Positions 20,151 to 30,739 of a stretch of 64,000 nt of DNA are shown here, one piece after another. The DNA lies in NCBI GenBank assembly GCA_037127315.1, contig JBBBDQ010000332.1, forward strand, positions 410,001-474,000. Direction: 5' to 3'. The DNA is from Ascarosepion bandense. Lineage: Eukaryota; Mollusca; Cephalopoda; Sepiida; Sepiidae. Positions within the stretch are counted from its first letter, which is position 1; each line of letters opens with the position of its first letter. Below the pieces are notes generated by a model. The model was not told the origin of the DNA. It did not search any database and was given only the letters and a program-made list of their open reading frames with translations. Made by a program: the position numbers and the translations under genes.

Positions 20151-20155
<5 letters not shown>
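19882..20155 (+). mobile_element. SINE with a variant 3' half, downstream of the 5S-like copy
   Basis: Head GTGCGTTGTGG, ATGTCGGCTCGG and body ACCCTTGGGAAACGTATTAA and CCAGTTATGGATTAAATAAT as in the main family. The 3' half is different: GAGGTCTGTTGTTC, GTGGCAGA, TTGTTATCAGCAGTTCCA, ACGCTCATACGTCG, GACGGGAGAGTAC. The same 3' half occurs inverted at 41517-41700 next to the same body. It ends in (TA)n. Confidence 0.75.

Positions 20156-20206
<51 letters not shown>
20152..20206. repeat. (TA)n microsatellite
   Basis: TA run of about 54 bp at the 3' end of the variant SINE. Confidence 0.95.
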
Positions 20207-20208
<2 letters not shown>

Positions 20209-20489
20209 CGAGCATAAAGATCAGAACAATGTTAAGAAAAGTCTAAATATGAAATAACTTTTCATTTTAAAGCTGCCAAGAAACTTTTATCAAAGAAAAA
20301 AAAGGATATAAAGGTAAATTCTATAATTCCAAAATATAAAGCTCAATAAATTTATTTTGATAAAGTTATAAGAATAATTATATAACATGCGAAAAAAATA
20401 GATGATCAAAAACATCAGAACGATTAACAAAACCATACTATTATAATGAATACATCATATCCAAATGAAAATAGCATTCATAATTCATT

Positions 20490-21320
20490 AGTACTTGATG
20501 TGAAAAAACCTTTACTTTCAATAACAGCTTGATACATAAGCGAATTAATTTCTTGCATTCATTAACGGATATTTTCTCCCATTCTCCTTTCAAATCAGTC
20601 CATAGTTCTTCGACGTTTGTTGGATTCTTTTCCTTAGCTCTTTCATTTAGTTATTTCCAAACTGTCTCAATAGGATTCATATCTGGGCTTTGAGCAGGCC
20701 ACTCCATAACAGTAACAACCACCTCAGAAAGAAATGTCTTAACAGATTTTGCTGTGTGACATGAACGCGTTATCTTGCATACACACAGCTGGTTGATTAA
20801 TTGCAGTTCTCAAATTAGGTATAACATGTTTCTTCAATATCTCTTTGAATACAACTGCGTTAATTTTACCGTGTAGCCTAACAAGAGGTCCCGTACTATC
20901 AGTTCAAATCATGCCAAACACCATCACATTTCCTCCCCTAAATTTAACGCTGCTTTTAGTGGACTGAGGTAAATATCGTTCCTTAGGACTGCGTCGAACG
21001 AACCTTCTTCCGTCACAACCGAACAGGTTAAACTTTGACTTTCATCGCTGAAATGAACACAATCCCACTGTTCTTCTGTCCATATGACGTGTTCAGTGGC
21101 AAATTTCAATCGGCACATTTGATTCTTTTTAGAAATGTAAGGCTTCGTAGAGGCTACTCGACAGTTCAGATTTATTTCATTAAGGTCTTCGGGAAATAGT
21201 CTGCCTTGATATTTTAATGCCAAGGTTAGTATTAGCTCTTTTAGTGATAGCGGTTACTGTCGCAGATAGATCCCTTTTTTATTCTTTACCAATCTATCTG
21301 TCTTCCCTTGCAGTAGTTTT
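20490..21320 (-). pseudogene. Tc1-like transposase, degraded
   Basis: Minus-strand order: GRPRKTT hinge (about 21320), ISRRLNEINLNCRVAS from the second HTH, then KPYISKKNQMCRLKFATEHV and WTEEQWDCVHFSDES (first catalytic Asp, about 21050), MQDNA (second Asp, about 20785), then WPAQSPDMNPIETVW (catalytic Glu, about 20680). This is the DD34E layout of Tc1 cut-and-paste transposases. Frameshifts after FSDES and near MQDNA, and a stop after ETVW, make it inactive. The N-terminal HTH before GRPR is replaced by a minisatellite. Confidence 0.92.
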
Positions 21321-21540
21321 CCTAGGCCTGCCAGGTGGTTTCTTTCCTAGGCCTGCCAGGTGGTTTCTTTCCTAGGCCTGCCAGGTGGTTTCTTTCCTAG
21401 GCCTGCCAGGTGGTTTCTTAGGCCTGCCAGGTGGTTTCTTTCCTAGGCCTGCCAGGTGGTTTCTTTCCTAGACCTGCCAGGTGGTTTCTTTCCTAGGCCT
21501 GCCAGGTGGTTTCTTTCCTAGGCCTGCCAGGTGGTTTCCT
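21321..21540. repeat. 25-bp minisatellite, nine copies, built from the GRPR hinge codons
   Basis: CCTGCCAGGTGG occurs nine times in a 25-bp unit (one unit about 5 bp shorter). On the minus strand the unit reads CCACCTGGCAGGCCTAGGAA, the codons for the Pro-Gly-Arg-Pro-Arg hinge of the adjacent Tc1 transposase. A 25-bp unit does not keep the reading frame. Confidence 0.95.
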
Positions 21541-22030
21541 GAAGATCCGATTAGGTGAAACCTTTGGTAGGTTTGTTGGCTCTTTAGGTAATTTACTTTT
21601 TTATTTTTTTGCTCTGCTTACGTATTGGGCCATTTTTTTGTTATAGATTACGCGTCTCGGTTTTTTTCTTTGGGCTACGTACACAAACTTATAAATATAC
21701 TCGTTTCGAAATTCCCTCCGCGTATCTACGTGGAACGAAAAAAAGGTTGTAAAAAAAAAAAAAGAGCTAAGCATATGAACATCAGCCAAAGAGATTTGGA
21801 CTGAGCCAGCACGTACCCCAAAGAAAAAACCCAAGACGAGTAATCAATTAACAAAAAAGCGCTCAATACTTAAGCAGAGCAGAATAAGTAAATTAAACCT
21901 AGTGAGCCAACAAACCTACCAAGGTTTCACCTAAGCGGGTTTTCAGGGAACGCTGGAGCCATCTTTCCCTGAGGATCCGCTTAGGTGAAACCTTGGTAGG
22001 TTTGTTGGCTCACTTGGTTTAATTTACTTA
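21540..22030. mobile_element. Foldback element with a triplicated terminus
   Basis: The terminus GATCCG.TTAGGTGAAACC TTTGGTAGG TTTGTTGGCTC appears at about 21545-21583 (+), 21909-21946 (-) and 21973-22012 (+). Between the first two, the arms keep pairing inwards (GCTCTGCTTACGTATTGGGC against GCGCTCAATACTTAAGCAGA; CGTCTCGGTTTTTTTCTTTG against CAAAGAAAAAACCCAAGACG) to a centre near 21745. A one-armed relative lies at 33120-33505. The frame 21834-21601 is a by-product of the arm. Confidence 0.85.
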
Positions 22031-22315
22031 TATATATGGAAGATATCGTTATTCCAATGAGGAAAAACTGTATATTTGAAAAAGTTAAAACGCAAACGTT
22101 TTAGATTTTTATTATGTGGATTGCTTTTCATTTTTGTTTGTATATTTTGCTACACGTGTTTCGGATGTTTTTTTACACTCTTCAGGCGAAATATTGTTGG
22201 TCATACCTACAATTTTTTTTCTTATGTTAAATTTTTTAATATCAAATTTCTCTTTTAAACAATAAAAAATTAGCATGAGTAAAAAAGTTATATGTACAGG
22301 AAAGCATTCTTCGCC

Positions 22316-22318
<3 letters not shown>

Positions 22319-22353
<35 letters not shown>
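22319..22353. repeat. (AT)n microsatellite
   Basis: AT run of about 34 bp. Confidence 0.95.
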
Positions 22354-22354
<1 letters not shown>

Positions 22355-22559
22355 CTACATAGATAGATAACCTCTGTCATTCTCATTGCGCCTTCTGGGA
22401 CTAACTATTTTAGCTATGTCGTACAAATAACATATTAAATTACCAAGTCTGTATCTAAGAAAATTAGTTCACTATGTCGTGCTTGACAATTTTTCTCGCT
22501 ATTTTGGATATTTATAAGTCTTTCTTGGATATTTATAAATCTACCATTCATCATTATTT

Positions 22560-23100
22560 TGAACATTACTGCCAACTTTTGCTTTCGAGCTCCTGCTATA
22601 TATTTTGAGATTTTTGATAAAATCCAAAGAAAAATCTGCAATTTTAATAATCCTGATCTGGTATTTCGGCTTCAGTCTCTTTCCCACCGCCTTAATATAG
22701 CCTGTGTCTTTTCTATAAATATTTTCATGATAATTGTTCTGATAAACTTTTTGCTGTGGTATCTAGATTTTATGAATTTAAGCGCAGTACTAGATTGGCA
22801 GCAAGGTTTCATTATTTTACAGTTGAAATTGCCAGATGTAACCGTAAGTTCTATGTTAATAGATTCTTCTGTGGCACTTCTCGCCTGTGGGAGTCTATTC
22901 CGGCTTCGTGCTTGCTAATTAACCTTGATCTTAAAAAACTTTAAATGCAATATCAACCATTATCTTCTGCCTTCCTAAATTTTGTTCTTTAATTGTTCTC
23001 GCTCCTTAATAGTAGTTTTTCTCATATTTTCTATCACTCTGTAATCCACTGCGTCATAGTAACTTTATATCCTGGCTTGGACTGAAATGATTAAAAAAAG
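22560..23100 (+). mobile_element. LINE family A, 3' end, old
   Basis: Frames give NNPDLVFRLQSLSHRLNIA, then RFYEFKRSTRLAARFHYFTV and KFYVNRFFCGTSRLWESIP, a diverged version of the family A C-terminus with a shift near 22760. The 3' UTR ends with GGACTGAAATGATTAAAAAA. Confidence 0.82.
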
Positions 23101-23124
23101 ATAAACAGGTAGATATGAAGAGAA

Positions 23125-23268
23125 GATAGTTGATTATCTAAGCGCCACTTAGATGTGCAACAAGGCCGAAAGTATTCGGTACCCAGTCAGGATCGAACTC
23201 TCTACTCAGTTGTAAAAGGTTCTAGCGACACAAGCTTTTTAACGATTACACCACGTCGAGGTACCAGA
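23125..23268 (-). mobile_element. tRNA-like SINE (family T3)
   Basis: The minus strand carries a tRNA-like fold. The ends GGTACC (23265-23260) and GGTACC (23183-23178) can pair as an acceptor stem. Box A-like GTGGTGTAATCGTTAAAAAG and box B-like GAGTTCGATCC are present. The 3' extension has CGGCCTTGTTGCACATCTAA. Single copy in this window. Confidence 0.6.
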
Positions 23269-23269
23269 T

Positions 23270-23800
23270 AGATAGATAACGATCAGCCTGCTAGTTTGCT
23301 AGCTAGATTGCCTCATCGTGTTATACAATAGTCTTACAGATAACTGCTTCTGTAGATTATTTGATCAAATACAATGCCTCAAACTAAACCTGACCCCGTG
23401 CCAAGCTTTTGTAAGCTGTATATAGGTAGTTAGATATATAAATATTAATAGAATGAAATATTGCCCTAGTTGTGTTGATCTTCAGATATCTTGATAAACA
23501 GTCCTGCTTCTTGAAGTTTAAGAGTGCGTTGCGACGCCACAAATAATCACTGCTTGTCGTTACATGATATATGCCCTGACTGTTTTCCTTTTCCGACATA
23601 AAGGCGCCAAAGTGAATTACAGATCAAAAAGGGGACTCTGCATGTACAAAACTCTTGCCCTCTAATCTCTTCGGCCCCATCAGAGTGAGGGCGTGTTTAG
23701 AGATGCGATGGAAAGTCCTCGAAATCGTCACCAGATTCCGCTGGGAATTTTGAGACGCATAAAATAATATCGGGCGACGAAGAATAAGTTTGAGACCTTC
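23270..23800. other. Spacer, no gene recognised
   Basis: Moderate GC. A frame at 23599-23384 (minus) has no recognised domain. Confidence 0.45.
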
Positions 23801-23809
23801 GTATCTTCG

Positions 23810-23811
<2 letters not shown>

Positions 23812-23866
<55 letters not shown>

Positions 23867-23896
23867 GTGTCCTTTTCTTTTACAATCTCCTCTTCA

Positions 23897-23945
<49 letters not shown>

Positions 23946-23978
23946 GTGTGTCCTTTTCTTTTACAATCTCACTCTTCA

Positions 23979-24027
<49 letters not shown>

Positions 24028-24059
24028 GTGTGTCCTTTTCTTTTACAATCTCCTCTTCA

Positions 24060-24128
<69 letters not shown>

Positions 24129-24160
24129 GTGTGTCCTTTTCTTTTACAATCTCCTCTTCA

Positions 24161-24231
<71 letters not shown>

Positions 24232-24295
24232 GTGTGTGTCCTTTTCTTTTACAATCTCCTCTTCATATCTATCTATCTATCTATCTATCTATCTT
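23812..24295. repeat. Composite (ATCT)n array with a repeated 33-bp spacer
   Basis: Six ATCT tracts of about 25-85 bp are separated by five near-identical spacers of about 33 bp containing GTCCTTTTCTTTTACAATCT (about 23867, 23946, 24028, 24128, 24229). The long plus-strand frame here is only Tyr-Leu-Ser-Ile repeats. Confidence 0.97.
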
Positions 24296-24499
24296 GAGAG
24301 AGAGAGTGGGGGGCAGTTTCTTTTTTATGAGTTACGGTGCACGTAGCGGTGGCCTTAAGCCTCAAATAATACCGAATCATTTATTTCCGTTGTTTTTCTA
24401 CACATACCCGATTATAATTTTTTTCTCAGAATTAGACACAATTTGCGGCGTTCCGAATTATACTATTATACTCGCATTATGCAATTTTAATGGATATCC

Positions 24500-24775
24500 A
24501 TTGTGGTGCAGTGGATATCGGCTCGGAATGAGAAATCAGAGAGCCGAGTTCAAATTTCAGTTGAATTTGTAGCAGCTACTTACGCGCAAATACCGTCACT
24601 TTCCTCCAGCTGTGGGTTAAACAACAGGACAAATTAGGGTCTGTAGCCTTATTTGGCAACCTGTCTACCGCAGAAAGTAATGCCAACCTACTGCGGGAAA
24701 ATCTTCTGCCTAGTCTGTCATGACTCTTTCGAGACATGATCGCCCAAAGCGTGTATTACCTAACTGATTGACTCA
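24500..24775 (+). mobile_element. tRNA-derived SINE (main family)
   Basis: Head TTGTGGTGCAGTGGATATCG, GAGTTCAAATTTC (box B changed), body TAAACAACAGGACAAATTAG and tail GAGACATGATCGCCCAAAGC, TACCTAACTGATTGACTC. Confidence 0.88.
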
Positions 24776-25134
24776 TCGTAAAACGGTTACAGGATTTTCT
24801 TTAAGTTATTTCTTCACTTAAAGTAGTAAACATGTAACAGGAATGGGATCTTTTTAAAAAATACACTGCACTTATACATCTGTAGTTGACGTAGTGGGTG
24901 ATCTATCCGTTATTCAGTAACAAATTAAATTATCAGAAGATGGAAGAATCTATCAATATATGCTAAGGGATAAATTATAGATGTCTAGTTATATTAGGAA
25001 AAAAATACTATATTATTGAGTATATTTTAGACAATGATGACAAATGGAATTTACTTAGTTGCGTTTATTGAACTAGTTTAGATTTGGGAATTTAGTAAAT
25101 AGTAATTTTTCCTGTAAACAGAAAATGAGCAATT

Positions 25135-25339
25135 ATTAGAGTGACCGTTTAGTCTGGCTGCCAGAAATATCTGCTGGAATAGATTCCACTCTCACTCTCT
25201 CTGCCAATTTTACTCTTACTCTACATCTACAAAGCAGAACTGCTACTTATGTACAGTTTGGACGAGTTCGTGTGTCATATGGGTAAGTCCCCATAGCAGA
25301 TACTATGCTGTTTTTCAACGAATTAGTGTAGCTACGTGC

Positions 25340-25389
<50 letters not shown>

Positions 25390-25390
25390 A
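25135..25390 (+). repeat. Dispersed repeat ending in (ATCT)n, copy 1
   Basis: About 200 bp that recurs at 26462-26700 in direct orientation at high identity (GAATAGATTCC, CATCTACAAAGCAGAACTGC, TGTCATATGGGTAAGTCCCC, CAACGAATTAGTGTAGCTAC), in both cases running straight into (ATCT)n. Probably a transposable element with a tetranucleotide 3' end. Class unknown. Confidence 0.85.
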
Positions 25391-25734
25391 TGTAAAGATT
25401 TAGAAGTTTTTTTTAATATTTTCCATTTTACGTTAGGGATTTTATTGGTGTCTTTTCATTGCCAGTAATAAGTAGAAAGTGATGTGCTATTGTGGTAAGT
25501 TTCATTATTAAAAGATAAGGTGTGAAAATAATTTTAAAAGGATTCTTGGTCCAACTGATATAAAATTTTATTTCTTCAGGATTTTCTATGGTAGAAATAG
25601 AGCATAGGTAGACTATAGAGGAAGTTAGATATTTATTTTCTCATGGACACTTTATAATTATTGTTATTGTGATCATTCATTTTTCTAGGATATTGTTCAA
25701 TAGTTTAATTAAAAAAAAGTTAAAGAAAATTCTG

Positions 25735-26075
25735 TAAGGATGCTGCAGATATCATAGACCGAACATGTGAGCAATGATGAGGTGTTGGAAAGAATGGAAA
25801 CGAAAAATAAAAATTAATATTGAGCATCAGGAAAAGACATATAAAGTTCCTGGGACATGCAATGAAGAAGGACGGCTTGAAGAATCTGATACTAACATGC
25901 CAGATAGAGAGATAAAAAGAAAAAAGGTAAGCAACGGATATCATATTTGAAGGGCCTGAGCAGGTGGATGACAGAGATGTTACAGGAGAAAGTGTGCTAA
26001 GAGGTACCAGGGATAGGGAGACGTGGAAGGCCATGATCGCCTACGTTCTGAAAAGACAAGGCACACAGTAAAAGA
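25735..26075 (+). mobile_element. LINE family B (RTE-like), 3' end
   Basis: Broken frames correspond to 'SxTEHVSNDEVLERMETK' (here ACATGTGAGCAATGATGAGG), 'LGHAMKKDGLKNL' and 'GTRDRETWKAMIAYVLK'. This is the C-terminus of an RTE-type LINE, whose best copy is at 38600-39115. Frameshifts throughout. 3' end ACAAGGCACACAGTAAAAGA. Confidence 0.8.
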
Positions 26076-26461
26076 AAATTCGGAACAGATTTTCGAGAAA
26101 TATGTAACTATTTGTGAAAACATAATATGAAAAAGCGATTTGTGAATCCCCATAGTAAACTTTGGTCAACAGCCGACGCAACAAAAAGAAGATATTTAAC
26201 CAAAATTTCGTAGATTTTGGAAATCATAAAAAAAATTAACAAAATAATTTTAAAAATACTTTAGTCTTTTCTCGTAATAGTAATATAAACATTTTGAAGA
26301 TAAAACTTTGTTTTTATCAAATTTGTGGCCTTTTTATCATGCTTTTGTGACCCCGTCACCAAGTTGTTGTGGTTCTTTTGGGCCCAAAACTAAAGACAAA
26401 AAGACGGAATAGAGTTAATCAAATGTATCACAAAGACAGTAGTACAAACATATAAAAATGA

Positions 26462-26711
26462 GCAACCATTAGAGTGACTGTTTAGTCTGTCTGTCGGAAA
26501 TATCTGCTGGAATAGATTCCGCTCTCACTCTTTCTGCCTCTCTTACTCTTACTCTACATCTACAAAGCAGAACTGCTACTTATATACAGTTTGAACGAGT
26601 TCATGTGTCATATGGGTAAGTCCCCATAACACATACTATACTGTTTTTCAACGAATTAGTGTAGCTACGTGCTTTATCTATCTATCTATCTATCTATCTA
26701 TAGAAAGAAAG

Positions 26712-26744
<33 letters not shown>

Positions 26745-26790
26745 CGAGAAAGAAAGAAAGAGAAAGAGAGAGTGAGAGAGAAAGAGAGCT
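26462..26790 (+). repeat. Dispersed repeat ending in (ATCT)n, copy 2, followed by (GA)n
   Basis: Second copy of the 25135 repeat. Its (ATCT)n tract (about 26677-26702) passes into a GA/GAAA tract to about 26790. Confidence 0.85.
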
Positions 26791-27059
26791 AGCGATGTAT
26801 AAATTGTCGCCATCTTATATTTTTAATTTCCTTCATGCGCTTTGTTTGTCTTTGATTTTTTTTCGACTGCGCAATACAGTCGGGTAATTTGGTCACTCTC
26901 TTTGAGAAAAGCGCTACCATGACGCAATTTACTCTATCAGAAATTTGGGAACGGCATGCTATTCTATTTAAAATTCGCACCGTAAATTCCAATATAAAAA
27001 TTCCATGGTGTTTGGGCGTCAAACTGAAAACCGCAGAGATAATTCGAGTTTAGATGAGT

Positions 27060-27535
27060 CTAATGGCAATTATAAAGTTGTTTGTAATGATCACTAGTGT
27101 TGGGGTCGTTATGATGCCATTCATCTTTCCAAAGGACCTCAGACTCTACACGATGACTTACATCAAGTACCTTGAGGAGTTAGTGCTGCCTGGGTCAAGT
27201 TTGCTGGAAGAATCTATGTCTGGCAAAAAGATTCTGCACTGTGACAAACAAGGAGAACCCAGTCATGTCCGTCAGACAATTTCTGCGATTACATCACTAC
27301 TTACATCTGGTCACTTGACTCCCCAGACGCCATCCCCCTTTGATTATTTTGTGTAAGGCGCAGATGAGCAATAGACCAAGAAATCTGCTTGAATGACCAA
27401 AAATGAACAGAAGGTAAGGATTATGGCAACATTCACCGAATTAAACAAGGACACCGTCCAGAAAAGTTGCACTAGACTCTGTAGCCGTCTGGAAACCATC
27501 GGTGAAGCCAATGGCGATTTTATTGAGTAAATTTT
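27060..27535 (+). pseudogene. mariner-type transposase C-terminal half, degraded
   Basis: Frame 27054-27356 has KLFVMITSVGVVMMPFIF, then PKDLRLYTMTYIKYLEEL and VLPG, matching the stretch after the first catalytic Asp of mariner-type transposases ('VMVFGVVSS..MPPFIFP.GLR'). A shift follows. Another frame gives YVWQKDSA (second Asp region) and then SPDAIPL (the position of the third acidic residue, lost). The end returns in frame as RIMATFTELNKDTV and RLCSRLETIGEANGDF. Inactive through shifts and stops. No TIRs seen. Confidence 0.78.
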
Positions 27536-27644
27536 CACTTTAGTATTCCAAGCTATTCTTTTGTAATTTTGGTAAATATATATGTTAACACGAGATGTCA
27601 GTGTTATTTTAATTTTTCATCGCAGCCGAATAATATTTATATAT

Positions 27645-28090
27645 AATGCTACAAATACTTTCACGGCTTCTGCTCCGATGAATTTCGCTCACTGGTGCCC
27701 CCTATATATAAATTTACTCGAGCTACAAGATTAGCAACTAGGTCCCACCCTCTTACTGTGAAACCAATAAATTGTAAACGCAAATTCTACTCCACCAGCT
27801 TCATTTTTCTCGCACTTCCCGCCTGTGGAATTCCCTTCCATATACTTGCTTCCCCGACAGATACAATCCCCAAGAATTTAAATGTAAAGTCAATAGTCAT
27901 CTCCTAAATCACTAACCTGCATCCTCTCTCATGCTCCCTTCTCCGTCTACTTCACTCTCGTCAGTATTCTCATCCTTCTCTTACCCACTACCTGACACCC
28001 CCATAACCTGTCACTCTTTCTCATAACTTTCCTCCTATGTGACCCCCTGCAAAACAGTGGCAGTAAAATGCCTTGCTTGGGGCGATATTA
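27645..28090 (+). mobile_element. LINE family A, 3' end
   Basis: Frames contain YKYFHGFCSDEF, then PPIYKFTRATRLATRSHPLT, KRKFYSTSFIFLALPACGIP and a shift. The 3' UTR ends GGGGCGATATTATTATAATA and runs into (TA)n. Confidence 0.87.
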
Positions 28091-28093
28091 TTA

Positions 28094-28094
28094 T

Positions 28095-28139
<45 letters not shown>

Positions 28140-28154
28140 GACAGACAGACAGAC

Positions 28155-28190
<36 letters not shown>
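28094..28190. repeat. (TA)n-(GACA)n-(GA)n compound microsatellite
   Basis: Three adjoining simple tracts directly after the LINE A 3' end, so the first tract may have grown from the LINE tail. Confidence 0.95.
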
Positions 28191-28192
<2 letters not shown>

Positions 28193-29155
28193 TGACGGTT
28201 AGATAATGATGTAGATAGACCAGTGACCTGTACTGTAAAATATGCTGTGGTAGGTAAATTAAATCCTTAACATATATAACTTATGAATAAAATTAATAAC
28301 AGCAATTTAAGATTAAACTGAATGTATCACATTACGTCTGAAATGTCGACAGAAATATTTGCTAGTGTTTGGGTTTACAATTAAATTCTGAGCGTAACTT
28401 TCAAAACAACATTGAACTAACTCAAAAAAAAAAAAAAATTACCCCACTGAATTACAATTATAATATGGTTTAGTTGTATTGGGAAATTATAATTTAGAAA
28501 TGCAAGTAGAAATCTAAATAAGTATTTATGTTAAAGTTATCATAGAAGGACGTTGATAAAAATCGAATTCAACTAAAAAAGAAGAAAAAAATATATATTT
28601 ACGGTGATCCAAACATATCGACATACGTTCTGCATGTTTTTATTCTCTGAATAAGCAAGAGCCTCTACTGACTGCTGCACGTACTGCTTGACTTTAATCT
28701 TTCCTCAAATTCGCCCTTTATTTCGTCGGGAATTTAATCAAGCTAAAATAACAAACGAGATGTCCATTTCAAACACGGGTATCTAATAGAACTAACGTTT
28801 GAAGTAATAAAAATGTCGGATTAAAAATAAATCTATTAATTCTTTAGAAATTACATTGTTGACTCTTTAGGTATGAAATGGGCTTTTGAGAAAAGAAAAG
28901 TTGAACGTTACTGGGCTGTGCTCTCTGTCACCGAGTGATCTACAGAACGTCGGATAAAACGGGGGTTTCTTCTACAAGGTGGGAGGAAGTAGCACATTTT
29001 CTTTACTAAAATTTATTGAGTGCGCAGGCCGATAGCCGTAATACCGTAATATTTTAAGATAAAAATAAGGCGTCAATTTCTAATATCCACTAAAAATAAT
29101 GTTTTAAGTCAAAAAAGAAAATGTAGGATTAAAAAATAAATCTATTAAATCTTTA
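28190..29155. other. AT-rich spacer with weak internal repeats
   Basis: No gene recognised. GGATTAAAAA(T)AAATCTATTAA occurs twice (about 28820 and 29127). The segment 28750-28815 matches 58230-58290 in inverse (GAAGTAATAAAAATG; ATCTAATA), so it is part of a dispersed repeat. Confidence 0.5.
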
Positions 29156-29159
29156 GACA

Positions 29160-29228
<69 letters not shown>
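29160..29228. repeat. (CA)n-(TA)n compound microsatellite
   Basis: CA tract followed directly by TA tract. Confidence 0.95.
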
Positions 29229-29231
<3 letters not shown>

Positions 29232-29304
29232 TCCTCAGTTCAATACTTACATCCGGGTAGTAAAGCACAGATTCAGTAAAAACGGACATTAACTGACATA
29301 AGTC

Positions 29305-29475
29305 TGTCAGTTAACTGCCATGCGTGATACACGCTTAAGCGAATATGTCACTTTCGAGACATGACTGACTGGGCAGAAGATTTTCCCGCAGTAGGTTGAA
29401 ATTACTTTCAACGGTAGACTGGTTGCCAACCAAGCAATAGAAGCCAATCTGTGTTGTTGTTATCAAACTCATGTG
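29305..29475 (-). mobile_element. tRNA-SINE fragment, cut by the next SINE
   Basis: Tail and half of the body (GTCAGTTAACTGCCATGCGT, CGAGACATGACTGACTGGGC, GGTAGACTGGTTGCCAACCA). It stops where the inverse SINE begins. Confidence 0.83.
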
Positions 29476-29477
29476 CG

Positions 29478-29797
29478 GATGTACGTTGAGAGTTGTGGTG
29501 CAGTGGATATCGGATCAAAACGAGAAATCGGGGAGCCGAGTTCGAATTTCTGTTGAATTCCTTACATTCACTTACGCGCAAATACCTTTGGGAAAGGTAT
29601 TAATCCATCACTTCCCTCTAGTTATGGGTTAAATAACGGGACAGATTGGGCTCTATAGCCTTGGCTGGCAACCAACCTATCGCAGAAAGAAATGCCAACC
29701 TACTGCGGGATAATCTTCTGCCCAATCAATCATGTCTTTTTTTGAGACATGATCGCCCAAAGCGTGTATCATGTATGGCACTTAACTGACTGACTGA
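29478..29797 (+). mobile_element. tRNA-derived SINE, near full length
   Basis: Head AGTTGTGGTGCAGTGGATAT, GAGTTCGAATTTC, body CCTTTGGGAAAGGTATTAAT, tail ATGGCACTTAACTGACTGAC. AAACTCAT stands on both sides (about 29467 and 29800), a likely target duplication. Confidence 0.9.
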
Positions 29798-30309
29798 TTA
29801 AACTCATATCAACCAAACAACCAAAATTTCAAAATTAGGGAGGAGTTTCTTAAGGATTTTAAAACACTTTCATGCAGGCTTATATGATACTAAGCTGTAT
29901 TTTTGGTTTTATTACATCAGGGCGTCATTTCTGTTCTTTTATTTAGTAATAAAAGAAATCAAGTTTTGCGTTCGTAAAAATCCCTGTTGTACGTTTAGAA
30001 ACTTTAGAAAATCAGTTATTATATATTACCTATAGATATGGAAAGATTAAAACCAATGTTGTGGAAATAACTGATTTCCAAAATGAAAAATATTAAAACA
30101 ATCTTCAATATAAATGTATTGAGCACTTTTTAATATAACTGTGTATTGGTCTAATTTAATTATTATTAACAACTGATTAACAAGAATTATATATATAATG
30201 TTACGAAATATCCCGAAGATTAACGAAATGTGTTTAGCAAGCGACATATTGACATTATTTGTCTGAACATTATTTTTAATCGATACTCGTATTTGAGGAG
30301 ATATTCTGT

Positions 30310-30475
30310 TTTTAATCAAACTGTATATTTATTTATACCGGCCTGATTATTTACGATAAATTTTGTTACGAGAATGTGTGTCATTTGGCAGGATTCGAAC
30401 CTGTGACTCCTTTCAACGTAGGGGAAGTCACCAATTGAACTGGCGTGTCTGAGACCACTCGACCACGTATGATAC
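30310..30475 (-). mobile_element. tRNA-Leu-like SINE (family T2)
   Basis: Minus strand: D-arm region GTGGTCGAGTGGTCTCAGAC, anticodon loop region CCAGTTCAATTGG (CAA in place), a long variable arm and T-arm CACAGGTTCGAATCCTG. The long variable arm and CAA loop point to a tRNA-Leu ancestor. The tail (TTCTCGTAACAAAATTTATC, then GGCCGGTATAAATA) matches the copy at 51976-52200. Confidence 0.8.
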
Positions 30476-30569
30476 TATAATCTAAACAGAGTCAAATTAA
30501 GCCTATATAACGCAATTTTCGATTCTACGCAAATAATCATCCCTGAACTGAAATGTATCGTAATGTTTA

Positions 30570-30598
30570 TATTTGTTGACATTACGATACAAATAATT

Positions 30599-30652
<54 letters not shown>

Positions 30653-30679
30653 AATTATTTGTATCGTAATATATACAAT

Positions 30680-30735
<56 letters not shown>
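30570..30735. repeat. Two (TA)n tracts, the first at the centre of a palindrome
   Basis: ATTACGATACAAATAATTTC before the first TA tract (30604-30650) is repeated in inverse after it (GAAATTATTTGTATCGTAAT). A second TA tract spans 30684-30733. Confidence 0.93.
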
Positions 30736-30739
30736 TTAT

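Noticed and set aside
23790..24572. Longest open frame in the window (260 codons)
   Set aside because: It is Tyr-Leu-Ser-Ile repeats from an (ATCT)n array.
27054..27356. Host gene with a hydrophobic N-terminus
   Set aside because: The sequence aligns by motif with mariner transposase, including parts in the neighbouring frames.
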